Below are positions 26,248 to 34,625 of a DNA stretch of 64,000 nucleotides, in pieces. The stretch's first letter is position 1. The number at the start of each line of letters is the position of its first letter. The position numbers and the translations under genes were made by a program. The stretch comes from Glycomyces arizonensis DSM 44726. Lineage in GTDB: Bacteria; Actinomycetota; Actinomycetes; Mycobacteriales; Micromonosporaceae. The notes below the pieces were generated by a model. It was not told the origin of the DNA. It saw nothing but the letters and a program-made list of their open reading frames with translations, and did no database searches. The DNA is taken from NCBI RefSeq assembly GCF_000482705.1, contig NZ_AXWO01000003.1, positions 1 to 64,000 on the forward strand. Direction: 5' to 3'.

Positions 26248-27159
26248 TCAGCCTCCCCTCATGGCGAAATCAGCAGGCGGATTCTCGAAGATGTGGCAGC
26301 GTTCAAGGAAGTACGCCAGGACGATATATGAGGCAAGGTGGTGCTCGGCAGAGGTGGCGCTGCCCGTCACGTAGATTCTCAAGTTCTCCACGATCTTGTT
26401 CGGGACCAAGCCGTCAGACCGGAGGCGCCTGTAGCGCGAGCCGAGTGCCTCGGCGGCCAACGGGTCGCGGTGGAGCGCGTAGTAGTCCCGAACCATGCTC
26501 GTGTGCTTCCATGATTTCTGCAACCACCGACGCTCCAAACCCGTGATCTCGTTGAAGTCGAGCTTCTCGGGGTTCGGCAGAGGGAGACTTCCCATGTCGT
26601 CGGGATCGAGCTCGCTGACGGGCTCCGCGAGATTCTCAAGGAGGTCGGCGACCTCGGTGATGCCGACGCGAGAGAGCAGTACCGCGTCCATGTCGCGCCC
26701 GATGACGCGCTCCTGCTGGTGCTGCTCCAGGTCGAGGAAGAGCGTTGTGAGGTGGCCCCGCCCCCAGTTGGTGATCTTGATCGACGGCTGAGCCAGCGCG
26801 GCTTGCGCGATCGCGTGAGTGAGGTCGGGGTGTGAGCCTCCGGCGTCGTTGTGCACGAAGACGAACTCGGAGAACTCGCCTGGGCGCTGACGACACGCGC
26901 TCTCGAAGTCCTTGCGGAACTTGGCGATGGCCTTGTAGGGGTCGGCGGTGGTCGAGCCGTAGCAGGCGTAGAGCTTGCCGCTCCAGTAGTCCAGACCGTC
27001 GGCCCCGTGATCGGCCGACAGACGCACGGGTGCGAAGCCGGGCTCGGCATAGGTCATCAAGCGGCCGAAGAGCACCTCGAACGACGTGTCGGTGGTCGTA
27101 TCCAGCGTGGTGTGGAACAGCCTTTCTGCGAGAAGGTCGTAGTTCGCTTGACCGGCCAT
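26248..27159 (-). CDS. ABC-3C effector with nuclease-like N-terminal domain
   Basis: 303 residues from the ATG at 27159, chosen because GGAG lies about 7 bp upstream; an in-frame ATG at 27225 would add 22 residues without a ribosome site. Residues 15-130 resemble a restriction-endonuclease-like fold: SADHGADGLDYWSGKLYACYG sits where related effectors have an Asp-Gly strand followed by a Q-V-Y-A-type strand. The rest (about 150-300), with a helical LERRWLQKSWKHTSM region, fits the ABC-3C C-terminal domain that contacts the ATPase. The nuclease assignment is inferred from motif shape, and the usual Glu/Gln-x-Lys position reads YACYG. It is first in the operon. Confidence 0.7.
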   Translation of the reverse strand: MAGQANYDLLAERLFHTTLDTTTDTSFEVLFGRLMTYAEPGFAPVRLSADHGADGLDYWSGKLYACYGSTTADPYKAIAKFRKDFESACRQRPGEFSEFVFVHNDAGGSHPDLTHAIAQAALAQPSIKITNWGRGHLTTLFLDLEQHQQERVIGRDMDAVLLSRVGITEVADLLENLAEPVSELDPDDMGSLPLPNPEKLDFNEITGLERRWLQKSWKHTSMVRDYYALHRDPLAAEALGSRYRRLRSDGLVPNKIVENLRIYVTGSATSAEHHLASYIVLAYFLERCHIFENPPADFAMRGG

Positions 27160-27321
27160 GAGAGACTCCAAACGCGCGGGGGTAGCGTGCTCAACCGGAT
27201 GCGGAAAGTAATCCCATTGTGGCATGGGGGTTCTGGGCTGTCCAGCGCAAGAATCGGGGCGCCACGGCTTCAGCCTTGGGTGCGGAACGGGTGAATGCGG
27301 GAGCCATCGGCCCTTGCCCGG

Positions 27322-27504
27322 TCAGTCGCTCTCGCGGATCGAGGCGACCGTGATGTGCGTGGCGGGCCGACCGGATTCATCGACGCCGCGGCCGATGTAG
27401 TGAACTGCGACGTATCCGGGCACGGTGATGACGAGTTCGTCCTGCTTGCCGGGGTTCGCGTTGGGTTTGGCAGTGACGCCTGCGTTCTCGGAGGGATTCG
27501 GCAT
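27322..27504 (-). CDS. Possible small hypothetical protein
   Basis: A 60-codon frame with strong third-position bias. Its C-terminal half, ELVITVPGYVAVHYIGRGVDESG, looks like a genuine beta-rich protein. The ATG at 27504 has GGAGG almost touching it, so the true start may instead be GTG at 27603 (93 codons). The opposite strand also has a 110-codon frame. I recognise no family. It lies divergently from the DUF6907-like gene. Confidence 0.35.
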   Translation of the reverse strand: MPNPSENAGVTAKPNANPGKQDELVITVPGYVAVHYIGRGVDESGRPATHITVASIRESD

Positions 27505-27655
27505 GCCTCCGAGTATCGCCGTGCCGGTGCCATGACTGTCATGAAGGTCGCTGCTTTCCGTCCCCCGTTCGGGCGACTTCTGGACCTCGGCTGTCACCAG
27601 CACCGCGCCGCACGCTCCTTCTGTTGAGCGTGCCGATCAACGCAAGGAGAGTCCA

Positions 27656-28204
27656 ATGGCACCAACCAACACCCCAGCCAAAGCCTCCAAGCCCGAGAAC
27701 CCGACCGAACCCGCCTCGGTCGTCCAATCCCGAATCAGTGAGGAGGCCGATCCCGAGTCGAACGAGACCGAACCGTTCTGTGTGCGGTGCGAGAGGACCG
27801 GCACCGTCCTCGATCGTGATGCCCATGTCGATGGGGCGCTCAGTTGCTCCATCCATGACAGAGATTCGTGGGATTCCTGTCGGCAGATCTTCGGGCCTCA
27901 CTGCCCGCCATGGTGTGCGATCGACCACATTGGAAAGGACGGCAACGCGATCAAGGAAGGGATGTGGTTCCACTGCTCGGAAGGCTTGGACATGGTCGTC
28001 AAGTCAAACGATGGCGCGAGAGCTTCGAACACGGTCCATGTGGACGTATGCGCCTGCGAACACATCGGGGAGGGCATTGAGTCGGTGGACATTTTCCTGG
28101 ACAACACCATCATGACCTCGACACAGGCCGAGCACCTCGCTTCGGTGCTGAACGCCACGGTTCTGCTCGCCTCCATGTCACGGCCCGCTTCCGATAACAA
28201 GTGA
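27656..28204 (+). CDS. DUF6907-like actinobacterial protein
   Basis: 182 residues from an ATG with AAGGAG 8 bp upstream. Cys/His-rich middle part: CVRCERTG, then CPPWCAIDH and later FHCSEG, followed by VDVCACEH and a C-terminal LTSTQAEHLASVLNAT-like helix. The CPPWC...H segment and the trailing Leu-rich helix match the DUF6907 pattern found near regulators and integrative elements in actinomycetes. Biochemical role unknown; a metal site is plausible. It ends at a shared hairpin with the convergent OLD gene. Confidence 0.65.
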   Translation: MAPTNTPAKASKPENPTEPASVVQSRISEEADPESNETEPFCVRCERTGTVLDRDAHVDGALSCSIHDRDSWDSCRQIFGPHCPPWCAIDHIGKDGNAIKEGMWFHCSEGLDMVVKSNDGARASNTVHVDVCACEHIGEGIESVDIFLDNTIMTSTQAEHLASVLNATVLLASMSRPASDNK

Positions 28205-28212
28205 ATAGGCCG

Positions 28213-28259
28213 CAACGGCCGGTCATGACGGCGGCTTCAGCGCCATGACCGGCCGGTTG
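28213..28259. terminator. Bidirectional hairpin between the DUF6907-like and OLD genes
   Basis: CAACGGCCGGTCATG (28213-28227) pairs with CATGACCGGCCGGTTG (28244-28259), one base bulged, around a 16-nt loop. It lies between two convergent genes, 9 bp after one stop and 26 bp before the other. No long T-run, but stem strength and position suit a two-way terminator. Confidence 0.6.
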
Positions 28260-28285
28260 CCGGCAAAGTCCAACCGAGAGGGCCG

Positions 28286-30178
28286 CTAGACCTTGGTGAG
28301 ACTCCGCGCCATGCTGCGGATCTCCAGCAGCGACGCGCACAGCTCGCCTTCACATCTCCTCGTCGCGAGGCGGTACGTCGAGGGCCGCTTCCACTTGCTG
28401 TCGTGGAGCTCCTTCCGTACGCGCTCGAATTCGCGGTCCCATTCGGTCCAGTCGCGAAGCACCTGCTCCAGGTTGTCGTCCCACGCGAAGAGGCGGTCAC
28501 CGAGGCGGCCTGCGGGGAAGTCCTGCCGCGCGGTGACCCGGTGATACCTCTGAAGATTGACGTTCTCCCTCCGCGCCTTGTTCTCTTCGGCGACCGCTTC
28601 CTCCTCTGCTTTGGGTGTTCCCTTCTTTCGGATCCGGTCGGCGTTGCCTCGGTCGGAGTCGAAGACGGTCATGGCCGGAATGCCGAGGTCGTCCAAGATT
28701 GCCTGCGCCAGAATGAGGTTCGACTTCCCATAGGCGTTGATCACGGAGACGCCGAACTTGAAGAGCGGGCCCGCCGTCTCCGTCGACGCCTCCTCGATGA
28801 CCGCCTTGTCGGTCTCTCCCTCCACCAGAACGACGCCTTCGGAGAAGAAGCCCTCGGCGAACTGCTCGGTGAGCAGCGTGTGGAGCTGGACCTCGATCTG
28901 GTCGCGCTCCATGTAGTCGCCGACTCGCTTGAACACCGCGTCAGGGAGCGCCGTCCTGACACGGCTCGCGCAGCTCACGTTCTCGTCCGCGCGCGGTCGG
29001 CAGATGCGACGTACCTCCTCGAACCGCAGCGGATCCACGAAGATCGGGCTGTGCGTCGCGAAGACCACCGTGGAGTCGGAGTCGCCGACCTCGGTCGCCC
29101 GCCGAAGCGACCAGGCGAGCTGGCGGGACTGCACGTTGCTCTGGTGCGTCTCGGGCTCCTCCAACGCCAGCATGACGGACGGCCCGCCGCTTTGCCGCCC
29201 GGCGGACGAGGCGAGCAGCTTCAGGGCGCTGAGCATGACCGTGCGCTGGAAGCCGTGCCCTTGGCGGTCGATGGGGACGTCGATGGTCCCGTCGTCGACC
29301 CGCACCTCGATCTTGATGTCCGGTTCTTGCTGGAGCACTCCGGGACGAAGCTTGATCGCATGGCCGGAGCGGAACTCGGCCATCTCATTGCTCAGTCTGG
29401 TGCTGATCTCCTCCATCTGCGGCCCGAGGTATTTCTCCACGATCGTGCTGGAGCTGCGATGGGCTCCGGTCATCACGCCGAGCACTTTCTCCGTGGCGGG
29501 GGAGCGATCGATCCGCTCGGTCAACCGGCTCAGGATCGTCCTCCTGGTCTCCTTGAGCTGATCGCGGGTGCGGAGGTCGGCGCTGACGAACACGTAGTCG
29601 AACCGCCGCCTGAGCTTCCCCTTCGCGATCAGTTCAGTGGCTCTGACCGGTGTCCTGGTGAGCTCCCCGGGATGAGCCAGCTCCCAGTCCCGCAATGAAC
29701 GGTCCACCTTGGGCGCCGTACCGGCATCGGGGAGACCGAGATCCGGATGCGTCTGCTGAAACTGCTGATACGCCTTCTTCTTTCCGTCCGGAGTCTGCTG
29801 GCCGCGGACGTACTCGAACGGCTCGTACGCCATGGCCATGCAAGTGGTCTCCTCCGCGCTGTGGGACCAGGTGCGCCGGAGCGTGAGCGCCTTGCCGTCG
29901 TCTGACAGGAGGCGTTCGTCGATCGCCTCGCGATCCTGCTCGTCGAGGTCCGCGAACCGGAGCTCCACCGAGATCGCCGGGTCGTCCTCCTTCGTGTATC
30001 GGCAGACGTCCTCGTTGCTCAGATCGCCGGGAGAGCCGTTGAGGCACCAGTCGATCGCTCGCAGCACCGTGGACTTGCCGGCGTCATTGGGACCGATGAG
30101 GACGGTGACCTTGTCGAAGTGGATCTCCAGGTCTTGGATGCAGCGGAAGTTGCGGATGTGGACGGCGCTGAGTCGCAT
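28286..30178 (-). CDS. OLD-family ATP-dependent nuclease (AAA ATPase + TOPRIM)
   Basis: 630 residues from an ATG preceded by GGAGGAG. N-terminal ABC-type ATPase: Walker A GPNDAGKST at residues 29-37, and LALEEPETHQSN as Walker B region. C-terminal TOPRIM nuclease: VVLVEGETDKAVIEE and FDSDRGN supply the acidic metal-binding residues. Overcoming-lysogenization-defect (OLD) nucleases, including the Gabija subunit GajA, cut phage or damaged DNA. No GajB-like UvrD gene adjoins it (the nearest UvrD-type helicase starts at 39709), so it is more likely a stand-alone class 1 OLD or an auxiliary of the divergent sigma/drmAB operon. Active-site residues look intact. Confidence 0.85.
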   Translation of the reverse strand: MRLSAVHIRNFRCIQDLEIHFDKVTVLIGPNDAGKSTVLRAIDWCLNGSPGDLSNEDVCRYTKEDDPAISVELRFADLDEQDREAIDERLLSDDGKALTLRRTWSHSAEETTCMAMAYEPFEYVRGQQTPDGKKKAYQQFQQTHPDLGLPDAGTAPKVDRSLRDWELAHPGELTRTPVRATELIAKGKLRRRFDYVFVSADLRTRDQLKETRRTILSRLTERIDRSPATEKVLGVMTGAHRSSSTIVEKYLGPQMEEISTRLSNEMAEFRSGHAIKLRPGVLQQEPDIKIEVRVDDGTIDVPIDRQGHGFQRTVMLSALKLLASSAGRQSGGPSVMLALEEPETHQSNVQSRQLAWSLRRATEVGDSDSTVVFATHSPIFVDPLRFEEVRRICRPRADENVSCASRVRTALPDAVFKRVGDYMERDQIEVQLHTLLTEQFAEGFFSEGVVLVEGETDKAVIEEASTETAGPLFKFGVSVINAYGKSNLILAQAILDDLGIPAMTVFDSDRGNADRIRKKGTPKAEEEAVAEENKARRENVNLQRYHRVTARQDFPAGRLGDRLFAWDDNLEQVLRDWTEWDREFERVRKELHDSKWKRPSTYRLATRRCEGELCASLLEIRSMARSLTKV

Positions 30179-30312
30179 CGGCGGACTCTCCTCCCGAGAG
30201 GTGGATCAATGCGGGCAAGGTAGCAAGATTTGTGTGTATATAGTGAACCCAGGTTGTGTGATAATGTTTCCCATCACAGGGCGGAATTGCTGCATGCGGG
30301 AGGGCAAAGGCG
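30179..30312 (+). promoter_or_regulatory. Divergent promoter region between OLD and sigma-factor genes
   Basis: A 134-bp A/T-rich gap separates two divergent genes. On the plus strand GATAAT (30260-30265) is a good -10-like hexamer, and TATAGT (30239-30244) is another; no -35 at the right spacing stands out, which would fit use of an alternative or self-encoded sigma factor. This is a suggestion only. Confidence 0.35.
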
Positions 30313-31509
30313 TTGGCGCAGTTCATAGCCGTCGAAGCCCGTCCGGGGCTCGGAGGAGAGGAGCGGTTGGCCGTCGTCACCCGGCTGCTCTCGCGATACG
30401 CGGACGCTGCGGGAGGTGTCACCGAACGCGTCCTGACCGGGGTGGCCGAACTGTGCGGCCTCTCGGGAGCCGAGATCGCGACACTGCGGCGCCGCGTGAC
30501 CGTGGTGCCCGAAGAGGCCGGTCGTTACGAAGCAGCCATCGCGGCGGCCCACCGGGTCATGGACGGAGACCGGCGCCGCAGCCGGCCCGACAGGCGCATC
30601 CTGACCGCCGAGGAAGAGGTCGGCCTCAGCATCCTGCTGCGCGGCGGCTCCGAACAGATCCAGATCGAACCCACCAGTGAGGAGCTGTCGAGCCTGCCGC
30701 CCGGAGATGTCCGTCGGCGGGCCCTGGACTGCCTCGTGCTCCACAACCAGAAGCTCGTCCACGCCATCTTGAAGTCCTATTCGCACGACTACCCGGCGCT
30801 CGGCTACGACGACCTCGCCCAAGAAGGCATGGGCGGCCTCATGAGGGCCGCACGGAAGTTCGACCCCACCCTCGGCAACAAGTTCTCGACCTATGCGACC
30901 TGGTGGATACGCCAGTCGATCGAGCGCGCCGTCCACGACAAGGCGCGAACCATCCGCATCCCCGTCCACGCGGCCGAAGACCTCTCGAAGCTCCGCCGCG
31001 CCGAGCGACGCCTCGGCCGGGACGGCCACGAACCCGACGTGGCCGAACTCGCGGCCGCCTGCGGCTGGACCGTCGCCAAAGCGGAGGAGGTGCGGCGATT
31101 CGACTGGTCGGTGGTCTCGATGGACAAGCCGGTCTCTGACGGCGCCACCCTCGGTGAACTCGTCGGCGAATGGCACACCGACACCGGTGCCGACATCCCG
31201 GCGATCGCCAACGCTGAAGCCGAGCGTATTCGACGACTGCTCAGGCTCTACCCGAAACGCGACGAGGCGATCCTGACCCGGAACCTCGGCCTGTTCGACG
31301 GCCACGAAGAGACCCTCGACCGGCTCGGCCGAGCCTTCGGCGTCACGCGGGAACGCATCCGCCAGATCAAGGGCTCGGCCCTCAAGAAGCTCCGGAAGGC
31401 ATACCAGGAATCGCCTGGGAATCCGCACGCCGCGCTCCAACTCCAGCTCGCCAAATCACGCACCGCGAAACCCCGAAAGACCGACCGGAACCGGAAGGAC
31501 CCCTGTTGA
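30313..31509 (+). CDS. Island-encoded sigma-70 family RNA polymerase sigma factor
   Basis: 398 residues with a TTG start; GGGAGG lies about 10 bp upstream. It has sigma region 2 (LGYDDLAQEGMGGLMRAARKFDP, then NKFSTYATWWIRQSIERAV), region 3 (IRIPVHAAEDLSKL and onward) and region 4 with the HTH TLDRLGRAFGVTRERIRQIKG. The non-conserved ~140-residue N-terminus (AEEEVGLSILLRGG) is unlike housekeeping HrdB and may sense a partner. Its stop overlaps the TTG start of drmA (TTGA), so sigma factor and defence helicase are coupled. The likely role is to drive expression of its own or nearby defence operons; inference. A Lys/Arg-rich tail follows region 4. Confidence 0.88.
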   Translation: MAQFIAVEARPGLGGEERLAVVTRLLSRYADAAGGVTERVLTGVAELCGLSGAEIATLRRRVTVVPEEAGRYEAAIAAAHRVMDGDRRRSRPDRRILTAEEEVGLSILLRGGSEQIQIEPTSEELSSLPPGDVRRRALDCLVLHNQKLVHAILKSYSHDYPALGYDDLAQEGMGGLMRAARKFDPTLGNKFSTYATWWIRQSIERAVHDKARTIRIPVHAAEDLSKLRRAERRLGRDGHEPDVAELAAACGWTVAKAEEVRRFDWSVVSMDKPVSDGATLGELVGEWHTDTGADIPAIANAEAERIRRLLRLYPKRDEAILTRNLGLFDGHEETLDRLGRAFGVTRERIRQIKGSALKKLRKAYQESPGNPHAALQLQLAKSRTAKPRKTDRNRKDPC

Positions 31510-34500
31510 ACCCCAGAGACGAACTCACCGAATACCTGCGGCGGCAACTCATCGGGCCCGCCTACGGCGAGCAGGAGACCATCGAGGGGCCGCCGGACAG
31601 CCGCTACCTCATGGGCACCCTCTACCCGCAGGACGCCGACCTCCACACCCAACTCGACCGGGCCGCCGAGGTGCTCGACGGCCTCGGAGCCGAACCCGGC
31701 CAGGACGACGTCGATCCCGCGACCGACCCCCTCCCCGAATCGAACGTCTGGCTACCCTCGTCCATCGGCATCAGCTTCTACACCGACGCCGAGGATCTCG
31801 AGGTCCGCTGCGGCGCGGCCCGATACCGGATCGAGAAGGGGCGTTCACGGCGCTGGCACCGCGAGTCCCTACCTGAGGAGACTTACAAGATCGGTCCCGG
31901 GACCTCCCTGCTCGACGTGCTCGGACAGCGCGGCGAGCTCCGCATCGTGCGGCGCCCGTGCGGGTCCGGCGAACTGATCACCGTCTCCCTGGTCAACAGC
32001 GCGATCACCGCCGACGGCAAAGACCACTGGGACGACATGCTCTTCCAAGTCACACTCGACGTCGACATCATCGAGGGTCGGCTCCTCGAGTACCCCTCCG
32101 CTCGGCTGGTCAGCACCGACCCCGAGGAACACGAGCTCCGGCTCCAGTACCGGCACGTCCGCACCTACGCCGTCGGCAACGGATGCGCCGTCGAGGAACG
32201 ACCGAACGCCCTCGGCTCCGTCACCGGTCTCTCGGCGACCTTCATGCCCCAGGCGGACGTGCCCGCCGTCCGAGCCGCCGGCGCCGAGAGCCCGGTGCTC
32301 GACATCGCCCACCTCGCCGACCCCGCGGTGCCCCTGACGCAGTTGCGTGCCGAACTCGAAGGCTTCGCCGCGTTCTATCGGGACTGGTACCGATGGCAGC
32401 GGAAAGCCGACATTCCACCATGGGGCAAAGAAGCGGCCGGGCGCATCCTCGACCGCATCGGCCGGGCCGTGGATCGGATCGAGTCCGGCGTCCGGACCCT
32501 CTGCGATCCCTCCAGGCCCGAGGTCCTGCGGGCATTCCGGCTGGCCAACCGCGCCATGGCACTCCAGATGCGGCACAGCAGGGACGACCTCGGCGGAAGC
32601 CTGCGCGACCGCACCGAACCGGTCGAACTCGAACCGGAGATCGACGGCGACGCCGCATGGTACCCGTTCCAGCTCGCATTCGTCCTGCTCGCCCTCGACG
32701 GCACCGTCGACCCCGGCCACCCCGACCGCGGCGTCACCGATCTGATCTGGTTCCCCACCGGCGGCGGCAAGACCGAGGCGTACCTGCTTCTCGCAGCCTT
32801 CACCATGCTGCTGCGGCGAGGCCGACCCGATGGCGGCGGGACCGCCGTCCTCAGCCGCTACACGCTCAGCCTGCTCACCACGCAGCAGTTCCAGCGGACC
32901 GCGGCCACGGTCTGCGCGCTCGAGGCCCTCCGCCGGGACGACCCCGCCGTGCTCGGCGACGACGAGTTCTCCTTGGGGCTGTGGGTCGGCGAGCAGACCA
33001 CCCCGAACACCTACGAACACGCCCGCGAGGCGTTCCACGGCGAACGCAACGCGGTGCAACCCGAGGGACGCTTCATCCTCGACCGCTGCCCGTGGTGCGG
33101 CACCAGGATCATGCCCGCGTACCGCTCCGACGACGACCGCGACTACGGCGTGCGAGCCGGAGCGGACTCGTGCGAGTTCTTCTGCCCGAGGACGGAGTGC
33201 CGCTTCCACGACCGGCTGCCAATCGCCGTCGTCGACCAGGACCTCTACCGAGAGCCGCCGACCTTCCTGCTCGGCACTGTCGACAAGTTCGCCCGCCTCG
33301 CCTGGGAGCACGAGGCCGGGAAGCTGTTCGGGGCCGGAACCGGCAACGCGCCGCCGTCCCTGGTGATCCAGGACGAACTCCACCTGCTGACCGGACCGCT
33401 CGGCACCACCGTGGGCCTGTACGAGGCGGCGGTCATGGGGCTGTGCTCGTCGGGAGGCACGCCGCCGAAAGTCGTCGCCTCCACCGCCACGATCCGGCGC
33501 GCGGGGGACCAGGTCCGGTCGCTGTACGGCTCCGACGTCCAGCTCTTCCCACCCGCCGGCCTCGACGCCCGGGACTCCTACTTCGCGGTCGAGGACACCG
33601 ACACGAAGGCACAGGGCCACAAGCCCGGCCGCCGCTACCTGGGAGTCATGGCGCCCGGCCACACCGCCGGTCGAGCCACCGTCGCGATCGCCGCCGCGAT
33701 GCTCCAAGGCGCCGCCGAGCTCCCTACCGCCCACCGCGACGACTACTGGACCCTCGTCGGCTACCACCAGAGCCTGCGCGAACTCGGACGCACCGTGACC
33801 GCGGCCTCCGACGAGATCCCGGCCGAGCTCCGCGGGCTCGCCGAGCACGGGGCCGGGCGAGAACTGCACGAATCGGCGGTCGAGGAGCTGTCCAGCCGCC
33901 GCGACCGGTACGAGCAGCCGGGCATCCTCGACCGGCTCTCCAAACCGTGGGACGACCCCCGGGCCGTCTCGTTCCTGCCCTGCACCAACATGCTCTCGGT
34001 CGGCGTTGACGTGGGCCGCTTGGCGCTCATGCTCATGCTCGGCCAGCCCAAGACGACCTCGGAGTACATCCAGGCCACCAGCCGCGTCGGCCGCGACCGC
34101 GTGCCCGGCCTGGTCCTGACCTTCCTCAACGCCACGCGGCCGCGCGACCGCTCGCACTATGAGTCCTTCGGCGTCTACCACCGCTCGCTCTACCGGCAGG
34201 TCGAGCCGACCAGCCTCACCCCCTGGTCGGTGCCTTCGCGCCTGCGGGCCCTGCACGCCGCACTGGTGACACTGGTCCGCCACCGGCTCGGCATGACCGA
34301 GGACGAGCAGGCCGGCGAGATCATCGAGCGGATGGACGAGGCGAAGCTGCTCGCGGCCGAGATAGCCGGATGGGCCGCGCAGTCCAGTCCCGACGACGCC
34401 GCCGCCGTCCGGACACATCTCGACGATCTGCTCGCCGCCTGGGCCGCCGAAGCGCACCGGGCCCGCGAGGAGGGCCGGAAACTCTACTACCACAGCAAGA

Positions 34501-34625
34501 CCAAGCAGCACCGGAGGCTGCTCAAAGACTTCGAGCAGCCGCTCGGACTCTGGGAAACGCCGCATTCGATGCGCAATGTGGACCGAGAATGCCGAGTCGA
34601 CGTGATGGAAGGATTCTGGAAATGA
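31506..34625 (+). CDS. drmA: DISARM helicase DrmA
   Basis: 1039 residues, TTG start overlapping the sigma-factor stop. Features in order: an N-terminal domain of about 400 residues; Walker A WFPTGGGKTEAYL (416-423); a zinc-type cluster CPWCG...CEFFCPRTEC; DEAH-type box VIQDELHLLTGPLG (about 622); STATIRRA; and the C-terminal helicase part TNMLSVGVDVGRLALM with QATSRVGRD. Length and motif order match DISARM DrmA, which with DrmB forms the core DNA-engaging complex of all DISARM classes. ATGA overlap with drmB. No defects seen. Confidence 0.92.
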   Translation: MNPRDELTEYLRRQLIGPAYGEQETIEGPPDSRYLMGTLYPQDADLHTQLDRAAEVLDGLGAEPGQDDVDPATDPLPESNVWLPSSIGISFYTDAEDLEVRCGAARYRIEKGRSRRWHRESLPEETYKIGPGTSLLDVLGQRGELRIVRRPCGSGELITVSLVNSAITADGKDHWDDMLFQVTLDVDIIEGRLLEYPSARLVSTDPEEHELRLQYRHVRTYAVGNGCAVEERPNALGSVTGLSATFMPQADVPAVRAAGAESPVLDIAHLADPAVPLTQLRAELEGFAAFYRDWYRWQRKADIPPWGKEAAGRILDRIGRAVDRIESGVRTLCDPSRPEVLRAFRLANRAMALQMRHSRDDLGGSLRDRTEPVELEPEIDGDAAWYPFQLAFVLLALDGTVDPGHPDRGVTDLIWFPTGGGKTEAYLLLAAFTMLLRRGRPDGGGTAVLSRYTLSLLTTQQFQRTAATVCALEALRRDDPAVLGDDEFSLGLWVGEQTTPNTYEHAREAFHGERNAVQPEGRFILDRCPWCGTRIMPAYRSDDDRDYGVRAGADSCEFFCPRTECRFHDRLPIAVVDQDLYREPPTFLLGTVDKFARLAWEHEAGKLFGAGTGNAPPSLVIQDELHLLTGPLGTTVGLYEAAVMGLCSSGGTPPKVVASTATIRRAGDQVRSLYGSDVQLFPPAGLDARDSYFAVEDTDTKAQGHKPGRRYLGVMAPGHTAGRATVAIAAAMLQGAAELPTAHRDDYWTLVGYHQSLRELGRTVTAASDEIPAELRGLAEHGAGRELHESAVEELSSRRDRYEQPGILDRLSKPWDDPRAVSFLPCTNMLSVGVDVGRLALMLMLGQPKTTSEYIQATSRVGRDRVPGLVLTFLNATRPRDRSHYESFGVYHRSLYRQVEPTSLTPWSVPSRLRALHAALVTLVRHRLGMTEDEQAGEIIERMDEAKLLAAEIAGWAAQSSPDDAAAVRTHLDDLLAAWAAEAHRAREEGRKLYYHSKTKQHRRLLKDFEQPLGLWETPHSMRNVDRECRVDVMEGFWK

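Noticed and set aside
28286-30178. Gabija GajA
   Set aside because: OLD architecture fits, but no GajB helicase is adjacent, and the UvrD-type helicase at 39709 has a different architecture with a RelE-like front end.
31869-34565. Long minus-strand frame opposite drmA
   Set aside because: Antisense shadow; drmA carries all helicase motifs and coupling signals.
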